Positions 12,801-25,369 of a DNA stretch of 64,000 nt are shown here, one piece after another; position 1 is the first letter of the stretch, and every line of letters starts with the position of its first letter. Where the stretch lies: assembly GCF_001649575.2 (NCBI RefSeq), contig NC_051434.1, positions 11,192,761-11,256,760 on the forward strand, given 5' to 3'. The DNA is from Kryptolebias marmoratus (Eukaryota; Chordata; Actinopteri; Cyprinodontiformes; Rivulidae). The notes under the pieces were generated by a model. The model was not told the origin of the DNA, did not search any database, and saw only the letters and a program-made list of their open reading frames with translations. A program made the translations under genes and the position numbers.

Positions 12801-15800
12801 CTCTGCTGTAGCCTTCATTAAAATGTGGATTCTAAAAGAAACAAAAAAAGAAAATAGGAAGTCATCACTAAATCAGTGAAACTGCTCATTTAAAACTAAG
12901 GAATAGTTCAGAGTATAAAACTGAAAGATGTATAATTGTACCTGTAGTCCTGTGTAATGATCTGAATATTGTGTTACGAGGGCTTCAGGCCTCAGAGGTC
13001 CACCACCTGCTCTGGAGTCCCTGCCAGTTTGCGTATAAGGAGCTCCATATTCATCCATGAATCTTAAGGAGAAACCAAATAACGTTAGGAGTCGGCCACA
13101 AAAAACAGAAACGTAAACACTATTAAATGCATCGGCCAGGCAGTTTTCTGAGAGACAAGCCCTCCAGTCTTCACACTCACGTCTCTTTCGCCATTTTCAC
13201 TTCCTCTGGAGAGGCATCGGAGAAGCGGCTTCTTCGTTTACTTCTCCTCTCATCGTTTTCACTACCTTTCAGGAAACGCCTGAACGGCTCCGGGATGTCA
13301 GACGCGGCGCTGGAAATGTCCACATGCCTCTGACCCGAAGAGGGTCTTGCTCTGTTAGGCCCAGAATTGTCAAATGCTTTCTCTTGGTACAGATGTCTTG
13401 CTTCGTGATGGTAATCTTTGATTAACATCTGCTCGTGCGATCGATCACCGTCCAGAGGTGAGGATAAGCTCCGCCTCTTGGCCTCTGGTTCACCCAACCC
13501 TTGCCTTCTTGCTCCTGCCATGTTGTCGTGTGTAACCGGTCCGCCTTCCATGAAGCACCGTTGTTTATCGCCTTCAGGGTACATCATCTGCGAGGAGGGC
13601 TGATACCCATGAGAGCGAACTTGGCCACGCCGAACTTCCTCAGAGTAGAACTCCTCGAGAGCATCTCTCTCAGGATAGGGTCTTTTATACGGAGGAGCTC
13701 CTGCTGGGTAATAATTTGCGTCCTGACCTTGGCCATGAGGCATCTGCTCTCCATAACCATACCTGGGAGCATCATGTGGCCCGGGCATCCCACCGCTTTG
13801 TGACTGCTCAGGAAATTCGTTTTCAAACGGATCGTAAAGATCGGGGTTCTTGTAATCCTTCCGGTAATCAAAACCTTCTCTGTAGTCCGACCTTCCCGGC
13901 TTCTCGTCAAAGCGGCCATGCCTCATCATGTCTCCCATTTCAAACCATTTTTTCTTGGGAGGTTCATCTGGATAGAACCCAGGATTTTCCTGATAACCTG
14001 AAAAATTCTTTCTTTCTTTGTAATCTTTGAATTCAGGTAAGAGTGGTGGCACATCTTGGTGGGCTTTTTGTGGGATGTTCTGGTCTCTTTTTTGCCTCTG
14101 GTTTGGAGGAACTATGGAGGAAAAATATATATTAAAGACAGTCTTGAGCAAAAGTCTTAGGCCACACCTAATTTCTTTATATTTTGATTCAGAGGACTCA
14201 GTCTTTGTCATTTAAAACTGTCTTGATTAAAAGTTGTTCAAGTTTTTCTAAAGACCTTTCAAAGTTGATCATCCATTGCAATAAAACATTCAGCTATTAA
14301 CTCTTGGGGATGGTTTTGTTGGTGCTAAAACACCATTTTCTGTTTGTCAAATGTTGATATCTTTGTTTTTTTTAATACATTTAATTAAAGAAATAGGAAT
14401 AAAGTGTGTAAGATATGGGCTGCTGCTAAAGTGCTTAAAGATCCCAGTTAAAATTGGTTCTTTGCAAAGTTGTTTATCATGAGTTGACAGCGCAGGTTTA
14501 TTTTTATACTTAAATGATTCACAAGTCTGAGTTAAGTGTCTTAACAACTAAACAATCAAACATTTCTTTGAAAGATGCTCAAGATGCTGGACTTCAAATG
14601 AGTGAAAATTCTGCCAAAGTTTAGGAAAAACTCTGAAAAACTGTCAGGAAGTCTGAACAAATTCAAGATAATGTAACTTGAATCAACCACATTGCATCTT
14701 GTTAATCACAACTGAACTAATCTGATAAATATGAGCTACAACTAAAGAGTACATGCAGCACCTATCATCCCAAAAATCTCTGTCAAACTGACCTTTTTGA
14801 CAATTTACCATGCAGACACATATTTGCTTTTTTGTGTTTCAACATAGTATTTTTGTGTAATTATACCATTATGTTTACTATTTCAAAATTACTTTTATAT
14901 TTGTCAAAACAACATACCTCTTGAGATGTTTAATTTGCCCTCAACTCCTCTTTTTCTTAAGAGCAGCTGAAACACAAACAAGAAAATAACTAAATCATTG
15001 TGATAAAATATAAACATTTAATAATATTCAACAGGTCTCATAACCTCACCTTCGGAGTTCCTCGTCCGTCTTGTCTCTCGATTATCTCGGCTTTGGCTCG
15101 AATGCTTTTCCCTACCTGGGTTTTTACTGTTTGACTATCCCAGGTGACCAAGTCTGGCCGTTCCACTTCCTACAAAAACACAAATGCTTTATAGCCTCGG
15201 TATAAATCGAAACTGAAAGTCAAAAACAAGACTGAGGACATTCACAATGCTTTACCACATATCTCTGGCGATGTTTTCGTCCAATCACGTGGCAGATCAT
15301 TTCCACAATGACTGCAGCCTGATTACATAACCTGCAATTGTACTTGGGGCCTAGTTGGGGGTCAAAAGCTGGCACTTCTTCTACAAAATTTAAACCTGAA
15401 AACAAAAAAGGAAAAAAAGATGATTAAATCGTATGGAATGCAATGACTGTCAAAGGTCTGAACAAAAGGATTCACCAATGATGGGCTCATCAAGATTCAG
15501 GTATTCCAGATACTCCAAAATGTCCTTAAACTTGGGTACGACGTGCTGTCGAACAGCCTTCCCTGGAAAAAGCAAATGGTATTAGAGAGCGAAATGGCAC
15601 AAAGGAGGGTGGTGGACTTTAACTATATCTAGGTTTTGTTTATTTTTTCCAAAGTCACAGCAAGAAATGGACTGCATGTATTGGGGTATTTGTTTAGAGT
15701 GTTTAATTTGTCAATTCCCACAATATTTGTTTTTAAAAAGGAAAGTAACGTCTGGGGTGTTTAGTATAATGACATTTTTATTCAGCAATTTGAATATTTT

Positions 15801-18800
15801 TTTAAGATTCAGGTTAAGTTATGTGTAAAGTTTGACCATTTCAGAAGCCATTTCTTCAGTATTCGCAAAGATTAAAAAAAAAAAAGATCACAACAAAGAT
15901 CACAAATGTCACTTCTGTTTTGAACCCATCTCTGAACAGACAGACGGATAAAACGTACAGCTTGTTTGCCGCACAGCTTTTGGGTTTTATTATTTTTGCA
16001 AGCTAGTGATCTATAATCAGCTCTGTTTATAGGGGGCAGCCTTTGAGTGAAGTCTCTTGTGTTGTTCAATCTAAAATCTGGATGATGTCATTCCATAAAG
16101 AAAAAAAACAAAACAGAAAAAAAACGTGTGCAATAGTTTTGTTCAGATAAATTGCCTCAATATTTTGAGTGATTACTGATGGTTTAAAGCAGAGGTTCCT
16201 AACCTTGATCCTCGAGGAACAATATCCTGAATGTTTAAGTTGTTTTTCTTTGCTTTAACACACCTGATTTGAATGAGTGAGTGATTAACAGACTTCTGCA
16301 GACATCGAAGACCTGCTGAAAAGCAGGGAAACGATGAAAACATGCAGGATAGTGCTCCTCAAAGACCAAGGTTGGTAACCACTGGTTTAAAGAATAGGGG
16401 ACCAGAGGATTTTTGGGGAAGTCTAGCAAACGGATAGTTGTTCTGAATTAAAGCAGTTCCTCACTGCTTTTAGCTCTCAGACACAGTGGCTGTGTCCATC
16501 CATCCATCCATCCTTTATCTACCACTTGTTCCGGAGTCAGGTTGCAGGGGCCCAGACATCTGTTTCCCAGCCACCTTTTCCAGCTCTTCCTGGAGAATTC
16601 CAAGGTGTTCCCAAGCCAGGTGAGAGATTTAGGCTACGTTCACACTGCAAGCAAATGCGACATTCTGATGTTTTTGCCCCTATGCAACACATGTTGGATT
16701 TTTTATGGCAATGTGAATGTGACAAATCAGATTTTTTTCTCTCCGACCCAGGTCTTTCCAGTATGTGGTACTGAATCGGATATATCAGATGTTTTCCAAA
16801 GCAACCACAGTGTGAACGTTCTTGTCACATTTTATCCAACTTTTACGTCGGATGAAAAGACTGAGGGCCCTTACGTCCCACCACTCTTGGCTCCGACTCT
16901 GCATCCACACTTGCCTCTGCTCAGAGGTAGCAGCCACACCTCCAAAGAGGTCATCATTAACATCTGTGCTCTTTTTCTTCTCAGTCTTCTTTTATCTTTT
17001 ACCATTTGGATGTACAGTTGGCCCCGATTGGACAGAAACTTCAAGATCAATACATACATGCTGACACTCGCAGCGTCCATATTTACTTCCCTAAACATAA
17101 CACATGGAGTGTGACATATCTTCTTCTGCACGTATAGGTCATTGGAGTCTGATGAAGGTCGCATTTAAAGTGTAATGTGAAAGACCACGCATAAATAAAT
17201 CAAATTTGGGCAAAAAATTGTAAATGAGCATTAAGAGCTGCAGTGTGAATGTAGCCATAGTCTCTCCAGCATGTCCTGGGTCTTCCTGGGGGTCTCCTCC
17301 TGGGTGAACGTGCCCAGAACGCCTCTCTAGGAAGATGTCCAGGTGGCATCCTTACCAGATGCTCAAACCACTTCAACTGGCTCCTCTTGATATAGAGGAG
17401 CCGCAGGTCTACTTAGTCTCTCCCGGATAACAAAACTTCTCACTCTACCTCGAAGGGAGAGCCCAGCTACCCTGCAGAGAAAACCAATTTTTGACTGCCT
17501 GTATCTGCAAACCCGATCTTCTGCTCACTACCCAGAGTTTATGACGATAGCTGAGGGTAGGGCTATAGATTGACCAGTAAACCAGTTTCACCTCCCAGCT
17601 CAGCTTCCTCGTCACCACAGTGGATCGGTACAGAATATGCAATATTGTGGAAGTTGCACTGATTCGCCACTCATGAATAAGACCCCAAGATACTCCTCCA
17701 CTTGAGGCAGTACCACACTCTCACCTGGAGAGAGTAGTCCACCTTTTTCCAACAGAGGACCATGGTCTCAGATTCAGAGGTGCTGATCCTCATCCCAGCT
17801 GTTTTACCCTCAGCTGCAAACTGCTTTAGTGAGAGCTGGAGATCATGGCAAAATAAGGATGCCCACATCATCTGCATATAGACACAGACCCCTGCACCCG
17901 CTGACTACACAGAGAAATTCTGCCCATAAAAGTTATGAACAGAATCTGTGACTATGGGCAGCCATGGTAGACTCCATTTCTCACGCTGAAGAGGTCTGCC
18001 TCACTGCCAGCAATGCAGACCAGACTCTTGCATAGTTTGTAAAGAGACCGAATGGCCCTTAGTAACAGACCCCTAATCCCGTAATCACGGAGCACTACAC
18101 ACAGGGTACCCTGGGGGACTTGATTGAATGCTTTCTACAAGTCCACAAAACACATGTAGACTGGTTGGGAAAACTCCCATGCCCCCTTGGGGGCCCTAGC
18201 AAGGGTAAAGAGCTGTTCCAGTGTTCCATAGCCGGGACGGAACACGCATTGTTCCTCCTGCATCTGAGGTTCAACTACAGACCGGACTCTCTTCTCCAGC
18301 ACCCCTGAATAGACCTTACCAGGGAGGCTGAGTACTGTGATTCCCCTGAACACGCTCCCTGGTCCCCCTCCTTGAAAAGGGGAACCACCACCCCAGTCTG
18401 CCAATCCAGTGGCACTACCCATGATGTCCACACAATGTTGCAAAGGCCTGTCAACCAACAAAGCCCAGCAACTTTCAGAGCATTAAGAAACTCTGGGGGG
18501 ATCGCGTTCATCCCTGAGCCCTGTGGAGCTTTTTATCTATCTCTCCGACCTCAGCCCTGGTTATGGATGGACCCACCTGAGAGTCCTCAGACTGAGGTTC
18601 CCCCATGAAAGACATGCTGGCGGGACTGAGGAGGTCTTCAAAGTATTCCGGTGGCTGTGTTAATCTTTTAAAAACAGTATGCATGTGCTGCTCCACCACA
18701 GCAGTGTCCTTGCTGTGGTTTGAAACATCTCTAAAGTGACAATGTTTTCTTCCTTCACGACTCCATTCATCACCAGGAACATTTCAGGAATGAAACATTT

Positions 18801-21800
18801 TATCTGACTCTTCAAGCTGGATTGACAAATTACAGAATAGTTTGTCATTTCATAAATATAAAAATATATAATGAAACTAAATTGGGTTTCAATATTCTCC
18901 TTCAGATCTCCTTCCAGGGTCCAAAGGTCCAGTCACATCTCCTGAAAGCCAGGCAGCAGGGGGACCCCACTAATTTCAACAACCGGTGCAGTTCACATGC
19001 ACAATTTCCACGGCAGCAATTCACACAGTTCCTAGGAGCCGCCCTAAAACACTCCAGGTAAAAACAGAGGGTGAAGTAGCTGAGCTCCCAGCATTTCCTC
19101 TCCACTTCCATCCCTGTTCCGTGGCTTAGCTCGAATGAATCCAGGACACTGGTGTTGCTCAGCATGTTTCTGCTTCTGTCCAGATGGAAAGACAAAGACG
19201 CCAGCCTGTTCAGCTGGACGACTAAGCCAGAGACATTGCTAAGAAGAAAGGTATACGTTTAACAAGAGTACCACTAATGGTACATAATATGTCCTTCAGT
19301 AAATTGTCAGAGTAGTCAAAATCCAAAACAGGAATTCCCCTCAAACAACAGTCCTGAATATAGGTGTCGATTGAGTATATACACGATTGTGGAAGGGTGA
19401 AAGGTCAATGTCACTGATAATGATGTCATCCATGGTGTAAACCAACAAACAGTTCAATTAGAGAACATGAAAGTGCAGCTATTAGCTGCAATGTGAAGAA
19501 CTTACCTCTTGATGACTAACCAGCTTATTCATACCATTTTGTGATCAAAGTAGCAGACGTCACGAGTACCACTCAGGATTTCTTTCCTAAACATTTGTGG
19601 AGTTACACCATGGACAACTTACTGTGTACTCTCTTATGGATTGACAGATAGGCACAATCTAGGGAACAAAGGGTTTGACATTTCGATGTTACTTGGATGT
19701 CACGCTGGAGCATAGACAAGGTTTTAACAAAGGGGTCACCTGTGACCTTGAAATCAATAAGGATCATCCTTGACGCATGAGGTGTCCAGTTGCGCAGTTT
19801 GTCATTTCTATGTTAAAGGGTTATCAGCTTAGAGCTTGGACAAGAAATTGTCCACAGACGGACGGCGCCATGGTATAATACATCCTGTCTCAGAATGGGC
19901 ATTCGAAAACAAACCCACCTCTGATCTCATGCTGTCTGTAAATAATCCATTTTGTCACAAAATGGACGGACAGCTGCAGGGACAAGTGATGGTATAGTTG
20001 TTCTGTGTGGGTTAGTCCAACCCATGCCCGATTTACAGTTTTGCTGCCCAAGTTGTGGCTCCCAGCACATTACATTTTGTGCGTCCTCATTCTGCCATCT
20101 GGCTGCCCTTCCCAGGAGTGTATATACAATACAGTAGCTCCTCTTACACAACAGGATGACTCCAGTCCTCCACACACGGCAGAAGGCTTCTCCCAAACTC
20201 TAACAAAACTCCTGGTTGTATTATAGTGCACACAGACAAAAATATACACTAGAATTTGAAAAAGTGGCAGCTGTGTGTACTCACAAAGCTACTGCTAATC
20301 ATCTTCATGCTCATTCCTTTCTGGTGTTGTCCTTAACAAGAACAATTTGTTGTATTATGCAATTTTTTACATGGTAAAATTTTGCCATTCATGGTGATAG
20401 CAAGCAGTTCGGATAATTTCTCCTTTATTTTTTTAAGCAATATCTGCAGAAAGCAGCTATTTTTAAATGCCTGAAAAACCACTGGAATCAGAAATGTTGC
20501 TTTAAGAGTCCTGATCAATTCTTGGCTGGAGCTGGTACTTACATGTGTTGCATATAGTTCATATTTAGGCTGTTGATATTTAGACTGCATTTTAGGAGCC
20601 ACAAAATGGTATTTTTTGAAAACGGGTTCCAGAGGGTAGAAAAAATAAATCTTGAACCACCACTGTTGCATCTTTGTGTAGGCAGCCATAAACGCAACCT
20701 TCAGAAAAGAATGTCGTACCTCTAATAAAACCTACGACACGGGAGCGTCCTCATCTTGTTGTGCTTACATTTTTCACCCAGCATGCAAGCTTTATGGGCA
20801 TGCTTCATGCTTTGTTTCCTGTTTTGAATGTTAGTATGTTTTTGTGGCATTGTTGGAGCGCAATACACAGACCTGGCATTTTTACTTCAACGTTTCGGAA
20901 CGTTTTCAGTGTTTCCACGTGGATGAAACACTGTCTTGTTTACAGGGATGTTTTTAGAAACAACAAAATAAAAGGTTGTTTTGCAAAAACTCTGATTAAG
21001 TGTGGACAACAATGTTAGGCCATGTGGGTCTAAAATAATGTCCTGTAAAACCGGGAACCAGAACAAAATATTCACCATTGTCTCACAAGTAGAGCAATTT
21101 TAGGATTTACTTAAAGATGAAATTTACTTACCCTCAGCTACAAGGAAATTCTCTCTCTGCCAGGAATGAAAGCAGAGCATTAGAAATCATGATTATTAGT
21201 GCCAAATAAACAGGATGCATGTAGTTCAACTCCACTACAAAAAAAGAAATACTCAAATACAATGGTTAAAAAAAATAAATAAATCACGTCAGGTGTAACA
21301 CAGGTACTTCATCTCACCATGTATTATTGAGCCACGTTATACTCACCTGACCCAAACTAGTTTCTTGTGGAAAGCACAGAAGCAGATCTTTAATTTGTAC
21401 TCACTTCTGTTCACACGCAGGAGATCAGTCTTAAGCTGAACCTAACCTAACAGGTGTACTCACAGGGTCGTGGGGCACACTGATGACACAGTTTATGTAA
21501 ACCATGGCAGGCTGTCACATACTCACAAATACTTTAAGCAGAACACCTGCATTTATAGCCCTGTTCATACAAAGATCAAGATGCAAAAATTGCATCCTTA
21601 TGTGGTTGTTGACACCTTTGCTCTTTCATACTGACCAGAGATGATGTCGCACCGAGTCAGGCTGTGCTTTCATTTGGTTTGCAGGCAATGCAGAATCAAA
21701 AGGGAAAATCTCTAGAGTGGCACCGTGTTCCTCACTGTTGCTTGGCACAACTAATGTGAACCAAAACAAACCCGAGATTGGCAAAGGAATGCATCCTCCT

Positions 21801-23984
21801 GGAAGAAATGACTTCTTCAGACTCGACTGGAGAAAAATCCAACACATGTGGTGGTCCATGAAAGTGAAGGAAACATAGGCCAGCCTTACCTAAAATGTCA
21901 ATCTTCTTGTTTGAGAAAAACTTACTGTAAGGTTCATTGAAAGAGAAAACTACTCAAGAAGTGACTAAGACAGCCGTTCCCTTGGTGGACTGTGGTGCTC
22001 AGGCAGGATCTGAACACGAATCATTTGTTTATAAAAAGCATGGCTGAGGAAATGGAAAAACACTAGCCCACTTGGGCTTGAGGCGGCATGGGGGGTTGAA
22101 GTCAACCCGCCACTGTTACGCCTCTAAGCCACCAAGTGAGGTAGTGACAGAGCCGAGATGACCAGCATGCATAGAGGTAAGCAAGCATTGGGGCCCAAGG
22201 TTGTGATGTAGTGACGACAGACCGTCTCTGACCAGCTGGTTGCAGGATTTAGAATGGGAGATGTCCGACACACATTTATGTGTCCATGTCTATGCCACTG
22301 AGTTATACTCCATGCCTCGTATGGTTCTGCAGCGCTGGCTTCATTTATTTAAGTGTACATCTTCATGGCAGGCTTCATTGGTTATCTAAGAACGACCAGA
22401 GCTGGCCTAAAGAGGGGCTTGTGTTTGCAGCTATATTGTATCGCTGTTTTGTAAAAAGGGCTTTGGATGCAGTCCTTTGTGAAAAACGAGTTTCGGTCTT
22501 GACACCGTTGTGACTGAGAACTGAATTCTTGAGGTAATGCAGAGCTCCATCTTACCAGTGCTCCAGGTGGACACCTGTAGCCAAACCGAAGTGTTTTGAA
22601 GTAATTGGTGTCCTATAAAAGGAACAAGTGGTGGCTGTCAGCCCGGTGACAACAATCGATACAGGTCTAACATGAATTAGACCAGAAATGGAGAGTTTTT
22701 CTTCTTTGAAAGACAGACAAATTACAGCACTGAAGGATTTCCTCGATGAATATGTTTTCCCACTCTTCCAGTTCTTTATGATGGCTCTCTTTTACAAATC
22801 GTCTCACGTGAACTGAAATTTACCTGGTTTATGTAGTCAAATGTTTTGTAAAAGCACCTTTGCTTTTTCGAACAGCACTTGAACGCCAATGATTTTATGT
22901 ATCTAACCGACTGACAAGTGAGGTCAATAATAATCATATGATGGTGACTGAAAGGATAAACAACAAAAAAAATTGACAGAATAAGCAGAATATATTAGCA
23001 TGTTGTATGTGTGAAATAAAACAGTAGTGGCCCTAAAGCTGCCACAGTTTGCACTCCTAGATATAAAATTTCATCTTGATTACCAGATGTTTTCTAACAC
23101 TTAGTAATTAAAATAAAACATAACAAATAGGTGCTTCTTGTTTCCTACGTTTACTTTTAAGTCAGACTTGTGGAGACTTTAAAAGAGCACTTGTCAGTAA
23201 CTAAATCTAGTAATTAATTAACAATTACTGCTAGTTGTTGCCATTTAATGCAACTGTCAGAGACGGCAAGATTTTCCACGTTAGTAAATCGTGCGATGTA
23301 CCTTTATATGTCCCGGTGTGGTCAGGTGTATCTTGTACAGGGAGTTACCTCTTAGGGATTTGTCACAAACCTTGGTTAAAAGAGACAACAAATCATAATG
23401 AATAAAGACTTCAATAATGCAATATACAACAGGGAAAAAATACTTTTCTTCCTTCACGCCCTCAGCAATTCAGGGATTTGTGAGGTTCTTTTACATCCAT
23501 AATATAGTTTCTGCTTAGAAGAAACAATACTTTCATACATGTTTAGATGTTTGTTTTACTACATTCTGACTACAATACAAATCAGTGAGCATTCATTGCT
23601 TTGTATCCTTTGAGCAATTAAAGACTTAACTTTTAACATATTCACTTTAATGCCAAGTGATGACCTGTGGAAAAATTCATATCTTAAAAAAATAGGTTTC
23701 CACACTCCGGTCCATGTATCAGTAATAATAATAATAAATGAATCCAATGCAAATCAACAGCACTTTAAACCACATCGTATTTTGTTTTTACAAAATTGGT
23801 TCGTTTAAGGTCTGTTCCTCCCTAGAAGAGGCTAAGCTAGGTTAGCTAACCATGCTGCTTTCGTTGTCCTGAACCTCATTCAAGACTTTAATATGTCCGC
23901 CTTAACTAATGTTGCCCATCTTACCGTGCACTCAATAAATTCGTCCTCCTCTTCGTATGGTGTTTCCAGATTGTCTGAAATCAT
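9881..23984 (-). CDS. Gene A: two-finger U1-like zinc-finger protein, 726 aa
   Basis: Thirteen coding exons join in frame: 23925-23984, 23302-23370, 21133-21157, 15476-15562, 15256-15395, 15050-15169, 14918-14966, 13181-14111, 12942-13062, 12766-12831, 12544-12645, 12233-12437, 9881-10086. All introns are GT-AG and phases agree throughout. Finger 1 (C19, C22, H35, H41) spans exons 1-2 and ends in a TPGHIK motif. Finger 2 (C101, C104, H116, H122) lies in one exon opening with GLNFVEE, the same opening as the fingers of genes C, D and E. Residues 184-493 come from one 931-nt exon rich in Tyr, Gly, Pro, Arg and Glu, probably disordered. A Lys/Glu helix-like stretch lies at 557-590 and the protein ends in LLELVARK. 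C-x2-C-x11..12-H-x5-H fingers of this type bind RNA or double-stranded nucleic acid in other families; a nuclear RNA-related role is inference. The 25-nt exon is confirmed by phase and by its fit to the finger tail. Confidence 0.85.
10462..10715 (+). repeat. tRNA-derived SINE
   Basis: The 5' part contains a polymerase III B-box-like sequence (GGTTTGAATCC, 10520-10530). The 3' part has the fish SINE tail wording (about GTTCCCCACCGGGGGATTAAAAG) followed by an A/T-rich repeat end. It sits in the last intron of gene A. It does not fold as a complete tRNA gene. Confidence 0.7.
16190..16384. mobile_element. hAT-type MITE with 8-bp target duplication
   Basis: The element is flanked by an exact 8-bp direct repeat GTTTAAAG (16182-16189 and 16385-16392). 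Its ends are inverted repeats beginning CAG (left CAGAGGTTCC, right reading CAGTGGTTACC on the other strand). An 8-bp duplication and CAG ends are hAT hallmarks. It is 195 bp long with no coding capacity and lies in the large intron of gene A. A related, more diverged copy lies at 49540-49752. Confidence 0.75.
16493..18700 (-). mobile_element. Rex3 (RTE-clade) LINE, degenerate, 5'-truncated
   Basis: Read on the minus strand it encodes broken pieces of a reverse transcriptase. Visible motifs include DWQTGVVVPLF (near 18380-18410), a degenerate CGFRPG-like box, the MCFVDL box and MRISTSESETMVLC. The 3' end (16495-16513) is a GATG tandem repeat, as known for Rex3. Frameshifts and stops separate the motifs, so it is inactive. 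A non-autonomous element is inserted at 16632-17256. The copy sits in the large intron of gene A on the same strand. Confidence 0.8.
16632..17256. mobile_element. Non-autonomous DNA element inserted in the Rex3 copy
   Basis: Terminal inverted repeats of 18 bp with one mismatch bound it (left GGCTACGTTCACACTGCA at 16632-16649, right complement at 17239-17256). The flanking Rex3 sequence reads on across the insertion (GAGAGAT before, GTCTCTCC after). Flanking triplets are TTA and ATA, so the target duplication is short or altered. The superfamily is undecided. No transposase frame is seen. Confidence 0.65.
18701..21132. repeat. Intron of gene A with unclassified interspersed repeats
   Basis: About 19380-19900 resembles a dispersed fish repeat (a block ending in a GACGGACGGCGCCATGG-like string followed by a CATCCTGTCTCAG-like one). 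About 20690-21020 resembles a hAT-like non-autonomous element by wording only; I could not fix its ends. No exon is needed here, because exon 3 (21133-21157) joins exon 4 (15476-15562) in frame. Confidence 0.3.
21158..23301 (-). other. Second intron of gene A
   Basis: Bounded by good donor and acceptor sites of the flanking exons. No additional exon, RNA gene or classified repeat was recognised. Confidence 0.6.
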
Positions 23985-24300
23985 TTTTGCGCCAACCTTT
24001 CCCTCAAATCTAACAGCTAATCTAGCGGAGCTAATAGCTAGCAATAGCAGGAGAACGAAACGACGGTCAGCTTATTTGACGCAGTCCGTGTAAAACGGCG
24101 GTTAAACGGCGAGTGTTGCAACGTTTTATCACAAATGCTGAAGGACTAGCATGAGAGGGTATAAATGCATAAAGAATAAAAGTGCAAGCTACATGTTTTC
24201 GCAATTAACGTACTTCAATGGAACGCGTTGGTGAAAAACACACCACTTCCTGTGTGTTCGAGCTGTCCTCCTACAGAGCTCACGTGGGCGGAGTTGTTAC
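23985..24300 (-). promoter_or_regulatory. Promoter and 5' UTR region of gene A
   Basis: CpG-enriched sequence directly upstream of the gene A start codon. An ETS-type site (CACTTCCTG, 24244-24252), an E-box (CACGTG, 24281-24286) and an adjoining GC box (GGGCGG, 24286-24291) are present. The likely poly(A) signal of rprd1a is less than 200 bp farther right, so the two genes are packed tail-to-head. Confidence 0.55.
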
Positions 24301-24465
24301 GGTCAAGCATCGCTACAGCAAAAACGGTGCACCGGTGTGAAAACCGAATGCACACACAGCAAACCTAGATACGTTGCGCCATCTGCTGGCGAGATTATAA
24401 ACAACAACTACATTTATTACCTTCTAATAAACCAGATAGGAGAGAAGAAATTGGTACGTTTTACT

Positions 24466-24471
24466 TTTATT
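24466..24471 (-). terminator. Likely poly(A) signal of rprd1a
   Basis: Minus-strand AATAAA about 900 bp past the rprd1a stop codon; another lies at 24413-24418. The stretch 24480-25369 would be 3' UTR. It is AT-rich with no coding features. Confidence 0.4.
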
Positions 24472-25369
24472 TGGTTCTAGTAAGCATTTGCTGCTTAATT
24501 ACAAAAAACAAACAACATTTTTTTTTGTCTGGCTTTGGAAGCTGGGGCACTTCTTGAGGTGTGTGAAGCCTTTGCACAACATTAAACAGAGAAAACTATG
24601 AAGCGACACAGCAAAAAAAAAAAGACAACTCACTCCTTTCCTTATTGTGTCAGTGCATTAAGGGTAGAGAGATACACGTGTACATTATTTTGCAATCCTG
24701 ATGGCAAATACAAACTGTAAACACAATCAAAAGGAGGAAGGACTTCCACCATATTTACATGCAAACTTGCATATACACGTACTCTGACCAAAGAGTTAGA
24801 CAACTCCTTCACAAATAAGTTTATGAAAACTATAATCACATTTACTTTATGTTCACTGTTTTCTAATAATCCTAATGTATAGTTTTTTTTTCATTACGTT
24901 GTATAAAACCAGTGATTCCAGCTTGAATGACTGCAGTGATTTCTAATATTAACAAATGCATATGTCAAAACTATATAAGGAATATTTCAAAAGCCTTCTA
25001 ATACTGGAAATCATGATGATGACACTAAAGGGCCGTATACTCGTGTGCATCAACTTGAGTCAGTAAAAACAGGAAAAACATATTCCACCAGCCGTAGCAC
25101 ATCAAAACTGTGAAAATTAGATGTCAGGGGCCAACACAGAGGAGTCCTGTGTGCAAGGAACATGGATTCTTACAGTGTTTTACTCTTAAATTAAAATATG
25201 AGCTTTGTTCACACAGAGAGGGTTGAAGACGCTTCAGCTCGAGAGTCGATAATCGATCCATCAGGGAGACGGAGAGAAGACCACGGATCACGGGAGGCTC
25301 CTGTTTTGCAGAGAGACGAGTTAGGATGCTTTACTAGCGGGGGGGACTACGTGGTGGGAGAGACTTCGG

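Noticed and set aside
13418..14030. Plus-strand open frames of 60-104 codons
   Set aside because: They are antisense to the 931-nt coding exon of gene A, which has splice sites, correct phase and continuity with the rest of the gene.
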